Source of the DNA: Planctomycetota bacterium
Lineage (GTDB): Bacteria; Planctomycetota; UBA1135; GCA-002686595
Length of the DNA: 64,000 bases
Reading direction: 5' to 3'
Assembly: GCA_029259595.1 (NCBI GenBank)
Contig: JAJDEW010000115.1
Coordinates: 124,001-188,000 of the forward strand
The notes below the pieces were generated by a model, which saw nothing but the letters and a program-made list of their open reading frames with translations, was not told the origin of the DNA and did no database searches. Made by a program: the position numbers and the translations under genes. Below are positions 1 through 8,923 of this stretch, piece by piece. Within the stretch, counting starts at the first letter, position 1. Each line of letters opens with the position of its first letter.

Positions 1-1
1 G

Positions 2-724
2 GTGACGCTAGGAGTCGCCGGGGTCGTGTGCTGTGCGACCTGCACTTCGGGCGACGTCTGCCAGGACCTGAAGACCGGCTCGCTCGTGCAGGCCACTCCG
101 TACCGCCAGCAGTGGGTCGAGGTCCTCGGTGTCATCACGGCTTCCTTCGTCATGCAGCCCGTCCTGAAGCTCTTGCACGAGGGCTACGGGATCTCGACCG
201 ACGCCCACCTGCCGCTCGAGCTCCAGGGCAAGGCGCTCGAAGCTCCGCAGGCCGGCCTGTTCGCCTCGCTGATGAACGGCTTCTTCGGCGACGCGGAGCT
301 GCCCTGGGACCTGATCGCCGCCGGTTGCGGCATCGGGCTCGTGATCATCCTGATCGATCAGCTGGTCCTGAAGCCCCGGCGGTCGAAGTTCCGGATGCAC
401 GTCATGCCGCTGGCGGTGGGGATGTACCTGCCCTTCGGCTTGACCGCCGCGATCTTCGTCGGCGGGTTCCTGAGCTGGATCGCCTCGCGCGGCCCCGCCC
501 CGTCCGAGGCCAAGCGCAGCGGCCTCGAGCGGGGCACGCTCATCGCGTCGGGCCTGATCGCCGGAGAGGCGATCGCCGGTGTCCTGATCGCGATTCCGAA
601 GGCCAGGGAAATCGTACTGCCGACCCTCTTGGGGCCGGGCGCGCTCCAGACCGGATTGACGGCCCTGGCCGTCGCCCTGGTCGCCGCCTGGCTGGTGCTG
701 AGTTCGCGCCCGAAAGCCGCCTGA
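2..724 (+). CDS. OPT family oligopeptide transporter, C-terminal part (5' truncated by window edge)
   Basis: These are the last 240 residues of an OPT-family carrier, an inner-membrane symporter for short peptides or metal-chelating peptides. The gene enters from before the window, so the GTG at position 2 is only the first codon visible and not a start. The segment GDVCQDLKTG (residues 17-26) followed by ATPYRQQ is the conserved loop of the family. At least four hydrophobic segments follow, roughly at residues 105-125, 135-160, 180-200 and 215-235, with a short RPKAA tail. The frame is intact. The substrate cannot be told from this part. The glycosyltransferase gene 44 bases downstream is co-directional but shows no functional link. 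Confidence 0.85.
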   Translation: MTLGVAGVVCCATCTSGDVCQDLKTGSLVQATPYRQQWVEVLGVITASFVMQPVLKLLHEGYGISTDAHLPLELQGKALEAPQAGLFASLMNGFFGDAELPWDLIAAGCGIGLVIILIDQLVLKPRRSKFRMHVMPLAVGMYLPFGLTAAIFVGGFLSWIASRGPAPSEAKRSGLERGTLIASGLIAGEAIAGVLIAIPKAREIVLPTLLGPGALQTGLTALAVALVAAWLVLSSRPKAA

Positions 725-768
725 CGAAAGCTTCGTCCCCGTTCTGCCGATAGGATTCCCCCGGACCG

Positions 769-1461
769 ATGAAGCTCTCTGTACTGATCCCGGTCTACAA
801 CGAAGAGGCGACCCTCGAGGAGATCGTGGCGCGCGTCCAAGCGACGCCGCACGAGAAAGAGCTCGTGATGGTCGACGACTGCTCGCAGGACCGCACGCCC
901 GAGATCCTGAAGCAGCTGGCCGAACGCTACGACAACATCCGGCTCTTCCGGCACGAGACGAACCGAGGCAAGGGAGCCGCCCTCGCGACGGCCCTGCGCG
1001 AGTTCACCGGCGACATCGCCCTGATCCAGGACGCGGACCTCGAATACGATCCGGGCGATTACGACGCGCTCCTGAAGCCGATCGAAGACGGCAAGGCTGA
1101 CGTGGTCTTCGGGAGCCGCTTCTTGGGCGGAACCTACGGCCGCGCACATCTGTATTGGCACTACGTCGCGAACCGCTGCCTGACGACGCTCTCCAACGTC
1201 TTCACCAACCTGAACCTGACCGACATGGAGACCTGCTACAAGGTCTTCAAGGCGGACGTGGCACGGCGGCTGGACGTCCGCTCGACGGGCTTCGCGGTCG
1301 AGCCGGAGATCACGTGCAAGGTCGCACGCATGAAGGCGCGCGTGTACGAAGTTCCGGTCAGCTACGCCGGCCGGGATTTCTCCGAGGGCAAGAAGATCCG
1401 GGCGCGGGACGGCATCTGGGCCGTCTGGGCCATCCTGCGCTGGAGCTTGCTGCCGCTCTGA
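769..1461 (+). CDS. Family 2 glycosyltransferase, dolichyl/polyprenyl-phosphate sugar synthase type
   Basis: This is a soluble 230-residue GT-A enzyme that probably moves a sugar from a nucleotide donor to a polyprenyl phosphate on the cytoplasmic face. The N-terminus SVLIPVYNEE, the VDDCSQD segment (about residues 35-41) and the metal-binding DAD at residues 88-90 are typical of the DPM1-like branch of GT2. So is the later ETCYKVFKADVARRL region. Unlike many bacterial relatives it has no C-terminal membrane helices. The ATG at 769 begins the conserved fold directly. It ends three bases before the convergent nitroreductase gene. The sugar is unknown. Confidence 0.88.
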   Translation: MKLSVLIPVYNEEATLEEIVARVQATPHEKELVMVDDCSQDRTPEILKQLAERYDNIRLFRHETNRGKGAALATALREFTGDIALIQDADLEYDPGDYDALLKPIEDGKADVVFGSRFLGGTYGRAHLYWHYVANRCLTTLSNVFTNLNLTDMETCYKVFKADVARRLDVRSTGFAVEPEITCKVARMKARVYEVPVSYAGRDFSEGKKIRARDGIWAVWAILRWSLLPL

Positions 1462-1464
1462 GCC

Positions 1465-2199
1465 TCAGCGGAAGCGGGCGCCCTTGCTCGTGTAGAACGC
1501 GTGCAGGTGTTCGCGGGTCGGACGCTGGAACTTGCGGCTGACCGCGCCGGACCAGGTCCAACCCGGCTTGCCGCGCTCTTCGTAGTAGCGCTGCGTCGTC
1601 CGGTCATAGTCCGCGAGCGCGGCGCGCACGGAGGCGTCGTCGCGATAGCGCTCTTCGTGCAGGACCGACTCGATGGGAAGGCGCGGGCGATGGCTCGGTA
1701 GGGCCTGGGGGACGCCGACACACAGGCCGTAGAGCGGGAACACGCCGTGCGGCAGCTCGAGCAGCGCGTCGACCTCCGGCAAGCGGTTGCGCAAGCCGCC
1801 GATGAAGCCAATGCCGTAGCCCTGGGACTCGAAGGCGAGCGCCAGGTTCTGTGCGAAGAGCGACGCGTCGATCACGGACACGAGCAGCGTTTCGAGATTG
1901 GCCTCGTACGCGCGACCTTCGGCCTCGGCCACGAGGACGTGCCGCCGCTCTTCCGCGAAGACGACGAAGAAGGCTCCCGCGTCGGCCACCTGGCGTTGTC
2001 CACCGCAGAGCTCGGCCAATGCTGTCCGCGTCTCGGTTGTGCGCACGCGCAGGAGGCCGTAGGCCTGGACGTTGCTCGAGGTCGACGCCATCTGGGCCGC
2101 CGCGACCGCCGAGCGAACGTGGTCCTCGGGGACGGGGTCGCTGCGGAAGGCGCGGACCGTGCGGTGGGCGGACATCGTTGCGAGGACAGGATTCGACAT
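1465..2199 (-). CDS. NfsA/FRP-type nitroreductase (FMN, NADPH-dependent)
   Basis: This is a 244-residue flavoprotein of the nitroreductase superfamily, nearest in layout to the NfsA/flavin reductase P group. These enzymes use NADPH and FMN to reduce nitroaromatics, quinones or flavins. The FMN-contacting HRTVRAF motif lies near the N-terminus and STSSNVQAYG follows it. Further on come the GIGFIGGLRN segment and the family's characteristic GVPQ...RPRLPIESVLHEERY stretch. The frame extends 13 codons further upstream, but the ATG at 2199 starts right before the conserved fold, so I prefer it. The physiological substrate is not evident from the neighbours. Confidence 0.85.
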   Translation of the reverse strand: MSNPVLATMSAHRTVRAFRSDPVPEDHVRSAVAAAQMASTSSNVQAYGLLRVRTTETRTALAELCGGQRQVADAGAFFVVFAEERRHVLVAEAEGRAYEANLETLLVSVIDASLFAQNLALAFESQGYGIGFIGGLRNRLPEVDALLELPHGVFPLYGLCVGVPQALPSHRPRLPIESVLHEERYRDDASVRAALADYDRTTQRYYEERGKPGWTWSGAVSRKFQRPTREHLHAFYTSKGARFR

Positions 2200-2623
2200 G
2201 AGCGCGTGAGGTGGTGGGTGGTCAGCGTGCCCTTGCAAAGACGGCGGACGTCAGCGCATGCGAGCGCACTCGGTGGCGCGCGACGCAACAGGCCACCGTC
2301 GCCGTGTTGTGGCGCGCGAGGCCGGCCCCTGCAAGGCCTTTCGGCCGCTCGTCTCGCACACGGTGCGGTCCAGCTCCCCCGGTGACCTCGTGGATCGGGG
2401 GTCGGGGGATCGGACCCGGCCTCCCGCCCCACGCGCTCGTCGGCGCTCCGGCGCTCCGGGCCTGCCCGAGACGAGCGCCTCAGAGGCGGCGTGATCGAGA
2501 GGCGCCGAGGCAGCTCGAAATGGGTTGCCAAAGGTCCGTGCGCAAGAAATCGAGCTACGATCGGGGGGCGGTTCGGCGCCATCACGCCGACCGATTCAGC
2601 GCGACCCTTGCCCAGGATTCGTC
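2200..2623. other. Divergent intergenic region, 424 bases
   Basis: This gap separates the nitroreductase from the VCBS-repeat gene, so it should carry promoters for both. Open frames through it are arginine-rich read-through of GC-rich DNA and I do not accept them as genes. A short palindrome, CGCCTC-A-GAGGCG, lies at 2476-2488. A TTGCCA at 2525 and a TACGAT at 2556 resemble promoter boxes, but they are 25 bases apart, too far for a standard promoter. No RNA gene was recognised. Confidence 0.6.
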
Positions 2624-5125
2624 ATGCTCCTCCTGCTCGTGCCTGCCCTCGTTGCGATTCAAACTCCTCAAACCCCGGAGCTCGATCTGACCTTCGCTCC
2701 CCTGCGCCGAGCGGTGGACGCTCAGGGAGAGCGTGTCGTGAGTGGCGACATCGATGGCGATGGTGACAGCGACGTCATTTTTCTCGACGGAGGCGCCTCG
2801 ATCCTGCGCAACCGCGGAGACGGCGTCTTCCAGGTCGCCTCGCGCCTGCCGAACGACCCGCTCGTCACGGGAGCGGGGGCCCTGGAGGATTTCGACGGTG
2901 ACGGGGACTTGGATGTGGTCCGCCGTGTGACGAGTGGCTTGCAGCTCCTGATGAACGACGGCACGGGCCGGTTTTCCGAAGCGACTCCTGCGCTGTTCGA
3001 CGGTCAGCCCATGCTCCAGAAAGCGCTGGACCTGGAAGGAGACGGGGACATCGACCTGCTCTTGATCGATCGCGTGCTCGTGAATTTCGGTGGACTCGTC
3101 TTCCAAGAAATTCCGCTCGGCGCGCCGGCCGGACAGGGGGCGGTGGCGGACGTCGACGGTGATGGGGATCTGGACCTCTTCGGCGTGGGGGGCTCGCTGC
3201 TGCTCTACCTACAAGGCCCGGCGCTCACGTTCACGGATGCCAGCGGACAGTTGCCGACCGGCTCCGGAGTCGTGGCAGCTGCGGGTGACGTAGATGGGGA
3301 CGGCGACGTGGATTTCGTCTTCGGCTCGGCGTCCGGAAGCAAACGGGTCTTGCTCAACGACGGGAGTGGGGTCTTCACGGAGCTGCTCGGAGCCTTTCCG
3401 ATCGTCCCGGATCAGACCAGCAGCCTGACCCTGGTGGACCTGGATGCGGACGGTCAGCTCGAGTTGCTCAAGACGACTTCGGTGACCGGCGATCCGTACT
3501 TCCCGTTCTTCGCTTCCAACGAGCTGTTCGAGAACGATGGCAGCGGATTCTTCCAGCCGGCCCCGGCGAGGCTCGAAGCGCGCGGACTGAGCGTTTCCGT
3601 CGCCGTCGAGGACTTCGACGGCAACGGGACTCCTGACCTGTTCTTCCCCAGCTCACCGCGTGCGCTTCTGGCGTTGAACGACGGAGCCGGCGGGTTCGTC
3701 TTCGACGACGATGGGATGCCCTTCAGCCAGCAAGCAACGGCACGCGTCGCGGTGGGCGATCTGAATCTCGACGGGATCTTGGACCTCGCGGTGCCACGCA
3801 ACCAGCAGAACGTGTTCGAGCAGGCACGCGGCGCCGTGCTCTTCGGGATTGGCAATGGAGAGTTCACCGAGGTCGCGCTGCCGTTCCCGGAGGAGCGCGG
3901 ACGCACGACGTCTGCGGCACTCGGCGACGTCCAGGGCGACGGCATTCTGGACGTCTTCGTTACGCGTGAGATCGAAGGCCCTTCGGCCCAGGACAACCTC
4001 CTGTTCTCGAACGATGGCGCCGGCAACCTGACCGACGCGACGCATCTGCTCGTCGATCATTCCCCCGAGCATCGCGGGTACTTCCGTGAAGCGGCGTTCT
4101 TCGATCTCGACGGGGATGGCGACCAGGATCTCGGCTACACGGGCGTCGACGACAACGATGGACAAGGAGGCGGTCTCTGTCTCTACCGCAACAACGGCGG
4201 AGTGTTCGAGGACCTCTCACCCACGATCGACTCGTTCGGACCGGGGCTCGGACCGTTGCGTGTGGCCGACGTGGAGGGCGATGGCGACTTGGACGTCGTC
4301 ACGGCGGGTTCTCAGGTGAGCGGGACCCTGCCCTTCACGGGCGGCGTTCTGCTTTACGAAAACCAGGGCACAGGCCAGTTCGCCCTGGTTTCGTCGAGCC
4401 TGCCGTCGGGCCCCGGCAGCACGACCCATGCGCGCTGGATCGACGTCGGAGACGTGGATCAAGACGGGGACCCCGACGTGGTCTGCGAGCTGTCGAGCGC
4501 AGGCCTGAGGCAGAACATCTTTTCCCGTAACAACGGCAGCGGTACCTTCACCAACCTGGTCGGACATGTCCCGCAGGTGCTCGTCGACTCCTCTGGCTCG
4601 GCCTATCAACTCAGCGACCTGGATCAGGACGGAGACCTCGATCTCTGCGGACGGGACGCCTACCTCGAGTTCGTTGGCCCGGCATTCCGATGGCGCCCCG
4701 TGCTCACGGACGTCGCGGGGGCCCACGCCGACTTCGATCGCGACGGGGACGTCGACGTCTTCGTTCCTCGCTCGGGAACAGACGAGTTGCGCTTTGGCCT
4801 CGGTCGCCAGCTAGCGCGACGGGGTCTCCCCCGGATCGGCCGCGGGCTGCGCCTCGAGCTCTACGGTCCCGAGCAGGAGCCTTGGATCCTCGCGGTGTCG
4901 ACGGCGCGCGTGTCCGTTCCTACCAGCTCCGGACTGTTGCAACTGCATCCTGCCGGACTCTCCGTCTCGAACTTCGGCTCGATCGCAGCGAGCGGTCTCA
5001 CCCGTCTGACCGTGCCCGTGCCCAACGATCCGAGCTTGACCGGCCGGACGCTCTACTGGCAAGCGCTGCTGGGCACCTCGCTACGGCTCAGCAACCTGGA
5101 GCTGACGACCTTCTCCGACTTCTGA
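2624..5125 (+). CDS. Secreted FG-GAP/VCBS-repeat protein (14 Asp-rich repeats)
   Basis: This is an 833-residue exported protein of unknown specific role. The ATG at 2624 gives a short hydrophobic signal (MLLLLVPALVAI). Fourteen calcium-binding-like repeats of the form D-[IVLF]-x-G-D-G-D-x-D follow, from DIDGDGDSD at the start to DFDRDGDVD near residue 735. They alternate with FENDGSGxF-type segments, as in FG-GAP/VCBS beta-propellers. The last 90 or so residues form a different all-beta domain starting near PRIGRGLRLEL and ending LSNLELTTFSDF. I associate that domain with extracellular proteins of planctomycetes; this is inference. Propellers of this kind act in adhesion or extracellular scaffolding, but no partner is visible here. 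Confidence 0.85.
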   Translation: MLLLLVPALVAIQTPQTPELDLTFAPLRRAVDAQGERVVSGDIDGDGDSDVIFLDGGASILRNRGDGVFQVASRLPNDPLVTGAGALEDFDGDGDLDVVRRVTSGLQLLMNDGTGRFSEATPALFDGQPMLQKALDLEGDGDIDLLLIDRVLVNFGGLVFQEIPLGAPAGQGAVADVDGDGDLDLFGVGGSLLLYLQGPALTFTDASGQLPTGSGVVAAAGDVDGDGDVDFVFGSASGSKRVLLNDGSGVFTELLGAFPIVPDQTSSLTLVDLDADGQLELLKTTSVTGDPYFPFFASNELFENDGSGFFQPAPARLEARGLSVSVAVEDFDGNGTPDLFFPSSPRALLALNDGAGGFVFDDDGMPFSQQATARVAVGDLNLDGILDLAVPRNQQNVFEQARGAVLFGIGNGEFTEVALPFPEERGRTTSAALGDVQGDGILDVFVTREIEGPSAQDNLLFSNDGAGNLTDATHLLVDHSPEHRGYFREAAFFDLDGDGDQDLGYTGVDDNDGQGGGLCLYRNNGGVFEDLSPTIDSFGPGLGPLRVADVEGDGDLDVVTAGSQVSGTLPFTGGVLLYENQGTGQFALVSSSLPSGPGSTTHARWIDVGDVDQDGDPDVVCELSSAGLRQNIFSRNNGSGTFTNLVGHVPQVLVDSSGSAYQLSDLDQDGDLDLCGRDAYLEFVGPAFRWRPVLTDVAGAHADFDRDGDVDVFVPRSGTDELRFGLGRQLARRGLPRIGRGLRLELYGPEQEPWILAVSTARVSVPTSSGLLQLHPAGLSVSNFGSIAASGLTRLTVPVPNDPSLTGRTLYWQALLGTSLRLSNLELTTFSDF

Positions 5126-5170
5126 ACAGAGCGCGCCTTCGGTCGGACGAACCGCTGTGGCTTCCGTTGT

Positions 5171-5950
5171 TCATACGGAAAAGGCCGGCAGTGGTTCGTC
5201 CTGGAGAGCGACGACGACCTGCACGTCGTCGCGTCCGAGTTCTCCGAGCACGGCTCGGGCCGCGGAGAGCGCCAGCTCGGGCGTGTTGTTGTTGGCCGAA
5301 AGGTGTGCCAGGACCAGCGTGTGCAGGTCGGGCCCGGCCAGGCGTTGGAGCATCCAGGCTGCCTCGTCGTTCGAGAGGTGTCCCTGATGTCCGAGGATGC
5401 GGCGCTTGAGCGCGTCCTTGTAGGTGCCGTTCGCGAGCATCGTCGCGTCGTGATTGAACTCGAGGACGAGCATGTGCGGGTTTCCGAGCTCCTTCGCCAC
5501 GCTCTCGACGGGGTGTCCCATGTCCGTGATCAGAACCAAGCGGCGTCCGCGGTGCTCGATGCGAAAGGCCACGGTCGGATCCGCATCGTGCGGGATCCGA
5601 ATCGGACGCAAGCGCAGCGGATCGTCCGCGGTGCCGAGCACCGTGTCCCGCCCGATCGTGTAGCAAGAGAGCTCGCGCGCCCGTCGCACGGACTTCTGAG
5701 TGGCGATGCGCTCCGGGCAGTGCACCCGCGCCTGACAGCGCCGCGCCAGGGCCCCGGCACCCCGGCAATGGTCCAGGTGCCCATGGGTCAGCGCGATGTG
5801 ATCGATCGCGAGGTGCGGAACTCGAACCCCGTCCAGCCGTGCGCAAAGGTCGCGGACCGTCAGCCCCGCGTCGACCAGGAGGGTCGTTTCCCCCGCGCGC
5901 ACGAGCGTGCAGTTGCCCTGGGAGCCGCTGGCGAGGACTTGGACCTTCAT
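5171..5950 (-). CDS. MBL-fold metallo-hydrolase, YycJ/WalJ-like
   Basis: This is a 259-residue metallo-beta-lactamase-fold hydrolase that probably acts on a phosphodiester or nucleic acid. The N-terminus VQVLASGSQGNC is typical of the YycJ/PhnP-like branch. THGHLDH gives the HxHxDH dinuclear metal site, and further ligands lie in LITDMGH and LEFNHD. HLSANNNTPE near the C-terminus supplies the last conserved histidine. The frame continues upstream of the ATG at 5950 without similarity, so I take that codon as the start. It follows the YfhO-type gene by 44 bases on the same strand and converges with the VCBS gene. The substrate is unknown. Confidence 0.82.
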   Translation of the reverse strand: MKVQVLASGSQGNCTLVRAGETTLLVDAGLTVRDLCARLDGVRVPHLAIDHIALTHGHLDHCRGAGALARRCQARVHCPERIATQKSVRRARELSCYTIGRDTVLGTADDPLRLRPIRIPHDADPTVAFRIEHRGRRLVLITDMGHPVESVAKELGNPHMLVLEFNHDATMLANGTYKDALKRRILGHQGHLSNDEAAWMLQRLAGPDLHTLVLAHLSANNNTPELALSAARAVLGELGRDDVQVVVALQDEPLPAFSV

Positions 5951-5994
5951 GCTTTCGGAGGGACGTCGATCGAGGAGGGGACGGGCCGTCGCGT

Positions 5995-8742
5995 TCAGAT
6001 CTTGAAGCGTGTCGACAGGAGGGCCGCGACGAGCAGGCTCGCGAGCGAGACGGCGAGGGACGTGCCCAGAAAGTCCGGTGCGTATTCGAGCTCGACGAGG
6101 CTCTCGCCCTTGGGAATCGGGATCGCGCGGCAGGCGTGGTCGGCGCGCACGAGCGGTGCAGGTTCGCCATTCACCCGCGCGATCCAACCCTCCGCGTATT
6201 GTTCGTGCACGACCAGCCAACCGCCGGAAGAGCCCCAGATCTCGAGCCGCAGGCTGCGCTTGGAAGGACGTTCGATGGACTCGATCTGACCGGGTGCGAA
6301 ATTGCCCCGCGCTTCCGTCTCCAGCAAGGCGTCTCCGATCTCGGCTTCGGGAGCGAGCAGCGTCTCACGGGTCGGGTCCGTCGAGCCGCTCTTCCAGCGT
6401 TCGAGGACCTCTTCGTCGCTGACCGCGCGAACGGCGCGGGGGACGATCCGCGCGAGCGCTGGCACCGCCGTGCGGCGATAGACGTGGAATCCCGGTCGTG
6501 CGAGCACCTCTTCGAGGCGCGGATGCTCGAGCGGACGGACCGAGAGGACGGAAGTGACCCGCAACAGGTCCAGGATCGGATGGCCGAGCAGCGCGGGATC
6601 CGAAAGGCGCGAAATGCCCGAGTTGCGGAACAACATCTGGGGGTCGACCGCCACGCACAGATCGATGAACGTCTTGGGCGTGAAGATCGCGTGCGTCGAC
6701 ATGTCGCCGACGCCGTAGACCTGCAGCATGTTGGGGCGTGCGAGCCCGAGCACCTCGTCGGCACCGGAAGCGCTCGTGTCGATGCGCACGACGCGACCGT
6801 CGCCAGTGGCTTCGCGCAGGACCTCGAGCGCGGGCGATGGCGGAAAGACAGGGCCGTGCTCCCGCGCGAAGCCGGGCAGGTGCCCGACCGAGGCGACGAG
6901 CCCCTCGCACAGGATCGCGAGCGCGAGCGGGACCCACTGCGCCGTGTCCGACTGAAAGCGCTTGCGCCAGGCGAGCGTGCCCAGGAGGACGGCTCCGAGC
7001 GGGACGGCCCAGCGCGGGTCCATCGTCGTCGCGTGGGGAAAGCCGCGCGCCACGACCGGCAGGAGGCCGAGCGCGATCACACCGCCCCAGAGGGCCACGG
7101 TCAGGGGCAGGGACGCGACCGTGCCGAAGCGCTCGCGTGGACGCCCGGACGAGAGCAGGGCGAAGGCCGCCGCGAGCCCTGCGGCACCGGCGGCGAAGAC
7201 GTGGGCGGCGGCCCCGACCAACCGTTCCCCTGCGCGGCGTGCCAGCTCGGGCGGAACCGCGGCTCGGATCCGCTCGAGGCTCTCGCCCGGATAGCGGGCC
7301 CGCAGGATCTCTTCGAGCCGCGTGGCGAAGATCTCCGGCTCGAGCCGGGTCCAGTAGGCGAACCCGAAGAGGGCGAGGAGCGCGGAGCCGGCGAAGAGCG
7401 TGGCCAGCGCGCGCCGGCGCCCGTCGAGCAACGCCTGGGCACCGAGCGCCGCGAGCCAGGGCCACAGCATCCAGGCGACGGAGAGGACCCGCGCTGGGGC
7501 GCCGATGTTGTAGGCGGGCAGATGATAGGCGAGGCGCACGAGCGGCCAGGCTTGCGCGAAGCCGTAGCACCCGAGGAGGGCGACGGCAGGAAAGGCCGCC
7601 CGGCGCGGGACCGTGACCAAGGCCACGAGCGCCAGCGCCACCACCAGCCCCCCGACGAAGGTGTTCCACTCGGCGGCGTTCGCGTTCTGGGCCCGGATCC
7701 AGTGCTCGGCGGGGGTCAGCCACCAGGCCACCGGCAGGCTTGTCGCGGGCGGATCGGTCGGCGAACCCGTGAGGTCGGGGACGACGGTTCCGAGCAGGCT
7801 CGCGACCGGGAGGCCCTCCTCGGCGATCGCCTCCGGGCTCTTGTCCTGGCGAAGCGAGTTGCGGCTGGCCTCGAACATCGGCACGACCTGGAGTGCGGCG
7901 CCGAGGACCCCGAGAGCAACGAAGACCGCGCTCGCGAGCCACAGCCGCCGCAACAGTCCCGGCGTCGCCGCCGCAACCGTGCCCCGCAGCCAGGGCGCGA
8001 ACGGCGTGGCCCGCACGAGGGCGTACAGACCGGCCAGGGTCAGGCAGAAGAAGCTGATCGGAGGAAAGCCCGCCAGAAGCGAGAGGCACACGCTCAGAGT
8101 CAGCGCGAAGCCCGACAGTTTCTTTTGTCGGGCGATCCCTTCCAGGGCCCACAGCATCCAGGGCAGGTAGAGCGCGGCGTCCACCTTCATGAAGTAGAAG
8201 ATGTGCCCGACCGCGAATCCGCCCAACTGGAAGGCCAGGGCACCGATGAAGGCGGCCCCGGGTTCGAGCGCCAGACGGCGCAGGAAGAGGAAGAGCCCGA
8301 GCCCGGCCAAGAGGAAGCTCACGAAGGCCAGCGGGGCTCCGGAGTCGGACGGGTCGAGCGGACCCGCGAGGAGTGCCAGGGCGTTGGGCGGGTACAGCGG
8401 CCCGCTCAGCGTGTGGGCGAAGAGCGGCGCCCCGAAGTTCACGTTCGGCTCCCAGGTCGGCAGGTGACCGCGCCCCAGCTCGGCCCGCAGCGCGAGCTGG
8501 TCGGACAGGATCGGATAGATCCGATCGGCCAGGGCCCAGTTCGCGTGCTCGAAGGCCACCGCGGCCCGATCCGGATGCTCGGCCGCCAGGGGCACGTTGC
8601 CCACGGGCAGGTAGGGCAGGAGGCGCTCGCCGCGCGCGAGAAACGGCAGAAACAGGAGTGCCGGCGCCAGGGCCAGGAGCAGAGCCCAGCGGGACGGGCT
8701 GAGCGGTTTCCCGCCGATCTCCCTGGACTCGTGATCCGCCAT
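5995..8742 (-). CDS. YfhO-type polytopic membrane protein (GT-C-like)
   Basis: This is a 915-residue integral membrane protein of the YfhO family, which includes GT-C-fold proteins implicated in adding sugars to cell-envelope polymers. A first helix near residues 18-35 is followed by a large loop with ANWALADRIYPILSDQ and TWEPNVNFGAPLFA, which fits the family's acidic and aromatic first loop. A dozen or so hydrophobic segments come next, then a soluble domain of about 250 residues, and one final helix just before the stop (around SLAVSLASLLVAALLS). The ATG at 8742 is the only sensible start. Long open frames antisense to this gene are artefacts of its codon bias. The acceptor and donor are unknown. 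Confidence 0.82.
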   Translation of the reverse strand: MADHESREIGGKPLSPSRWALLLALAPALLFLPFLARGERLLPYLPVGNVPLAAEHPDRAAVAFEHANWALADRIYPILSDQLALRAELGRGHLPTWEPNVNFGAPLFAHTLSGPLYPPNALALLAGPLDPSDSGAPLAFVSFLLAGLGLFLFLRRLALEPGAAFIGALAFQLGGFAVGHIFYFMKVDAALYLPWMLWALEGIARQKKLSGFALTLSVCLSLLAGFPPISFFCLTLAGLYALVRATPFAPWLRGTVAAATPGLLRRLWLASAVFVALGVLGAALQVVPMFEASRNSLRQDKSPEAIAEEGLPVASLLGTVVPDLTGSPTDPPATSLPVAWWLTPAEHWIRAQNANAAEWNTFVGGLVVALALVALVTVPRRAAFPAVALLGCYGFAQAWPLVRLAYHLPAYNIGAPARVLSVAWMLWPWLAALGAQALLDGRRRALATLFAGSALLALFGFAYWTRLEPEIFATRLEEILRARYPGESLERIRAAVPPELARRAGERLVGAAAHVFAAGAAGLAAAFALLSSGRPRERFGTVASLPLTVALWGGVIALGLLPVVARGFPHATTMDPRWAVPLGAVLLGTLAWRKRFQSDTAQWVPLALAILCEGLVASVGHLPGFAREHGPVFPPSPALEVLREATGDGRVVRIDTSASGADEVLGLARPNMLQVYGVGDMSTHAIFTPKTFIDLCVAVDPQMLFRNSGISRLSDPALLGHPILDLLRVTSVLSVRPLEHPRLEEVLARPGFHVYRRTAVPALARIVPRAVRAVSDEEVLERWKSGSTDPTRETLLAPEAEIGDALLETEARGNFAPGQIESIERPSKRSLRLEIWGSSGGWLVVHEQYAEGWIARVNGEPAPLVRADHACRAIPIPKGESLVELEYAPDFLGTSLAVSLASLLVAALLSTRFKI

Positions 8743-8923
8743 CGCGGGAGCTTACCGCCCCGAGCGGCTCGGCTCACGGAGGAGCTCGTCGAAGCGGCCG
8801 CTCGTTGCGCCTTGGGGCCCGGCCGGTTGTCCCGGAGTCGACGTGCCGCGGGAGAACGGAGGCGGGGGCTTCGGGCCGCGCGCCACGCTGGTCCGGATGC
8901 GGGCGGCCACCTACCATGCGGGC

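Noticed and set aside
2200-2623. Small proteins or a tRNA in the gap before the VCBS gene
   Set aside because: Frames are Arg/Pro/Ser-rich read-through and no cloverleaf with a GTTC-type T-arm could be drawn.
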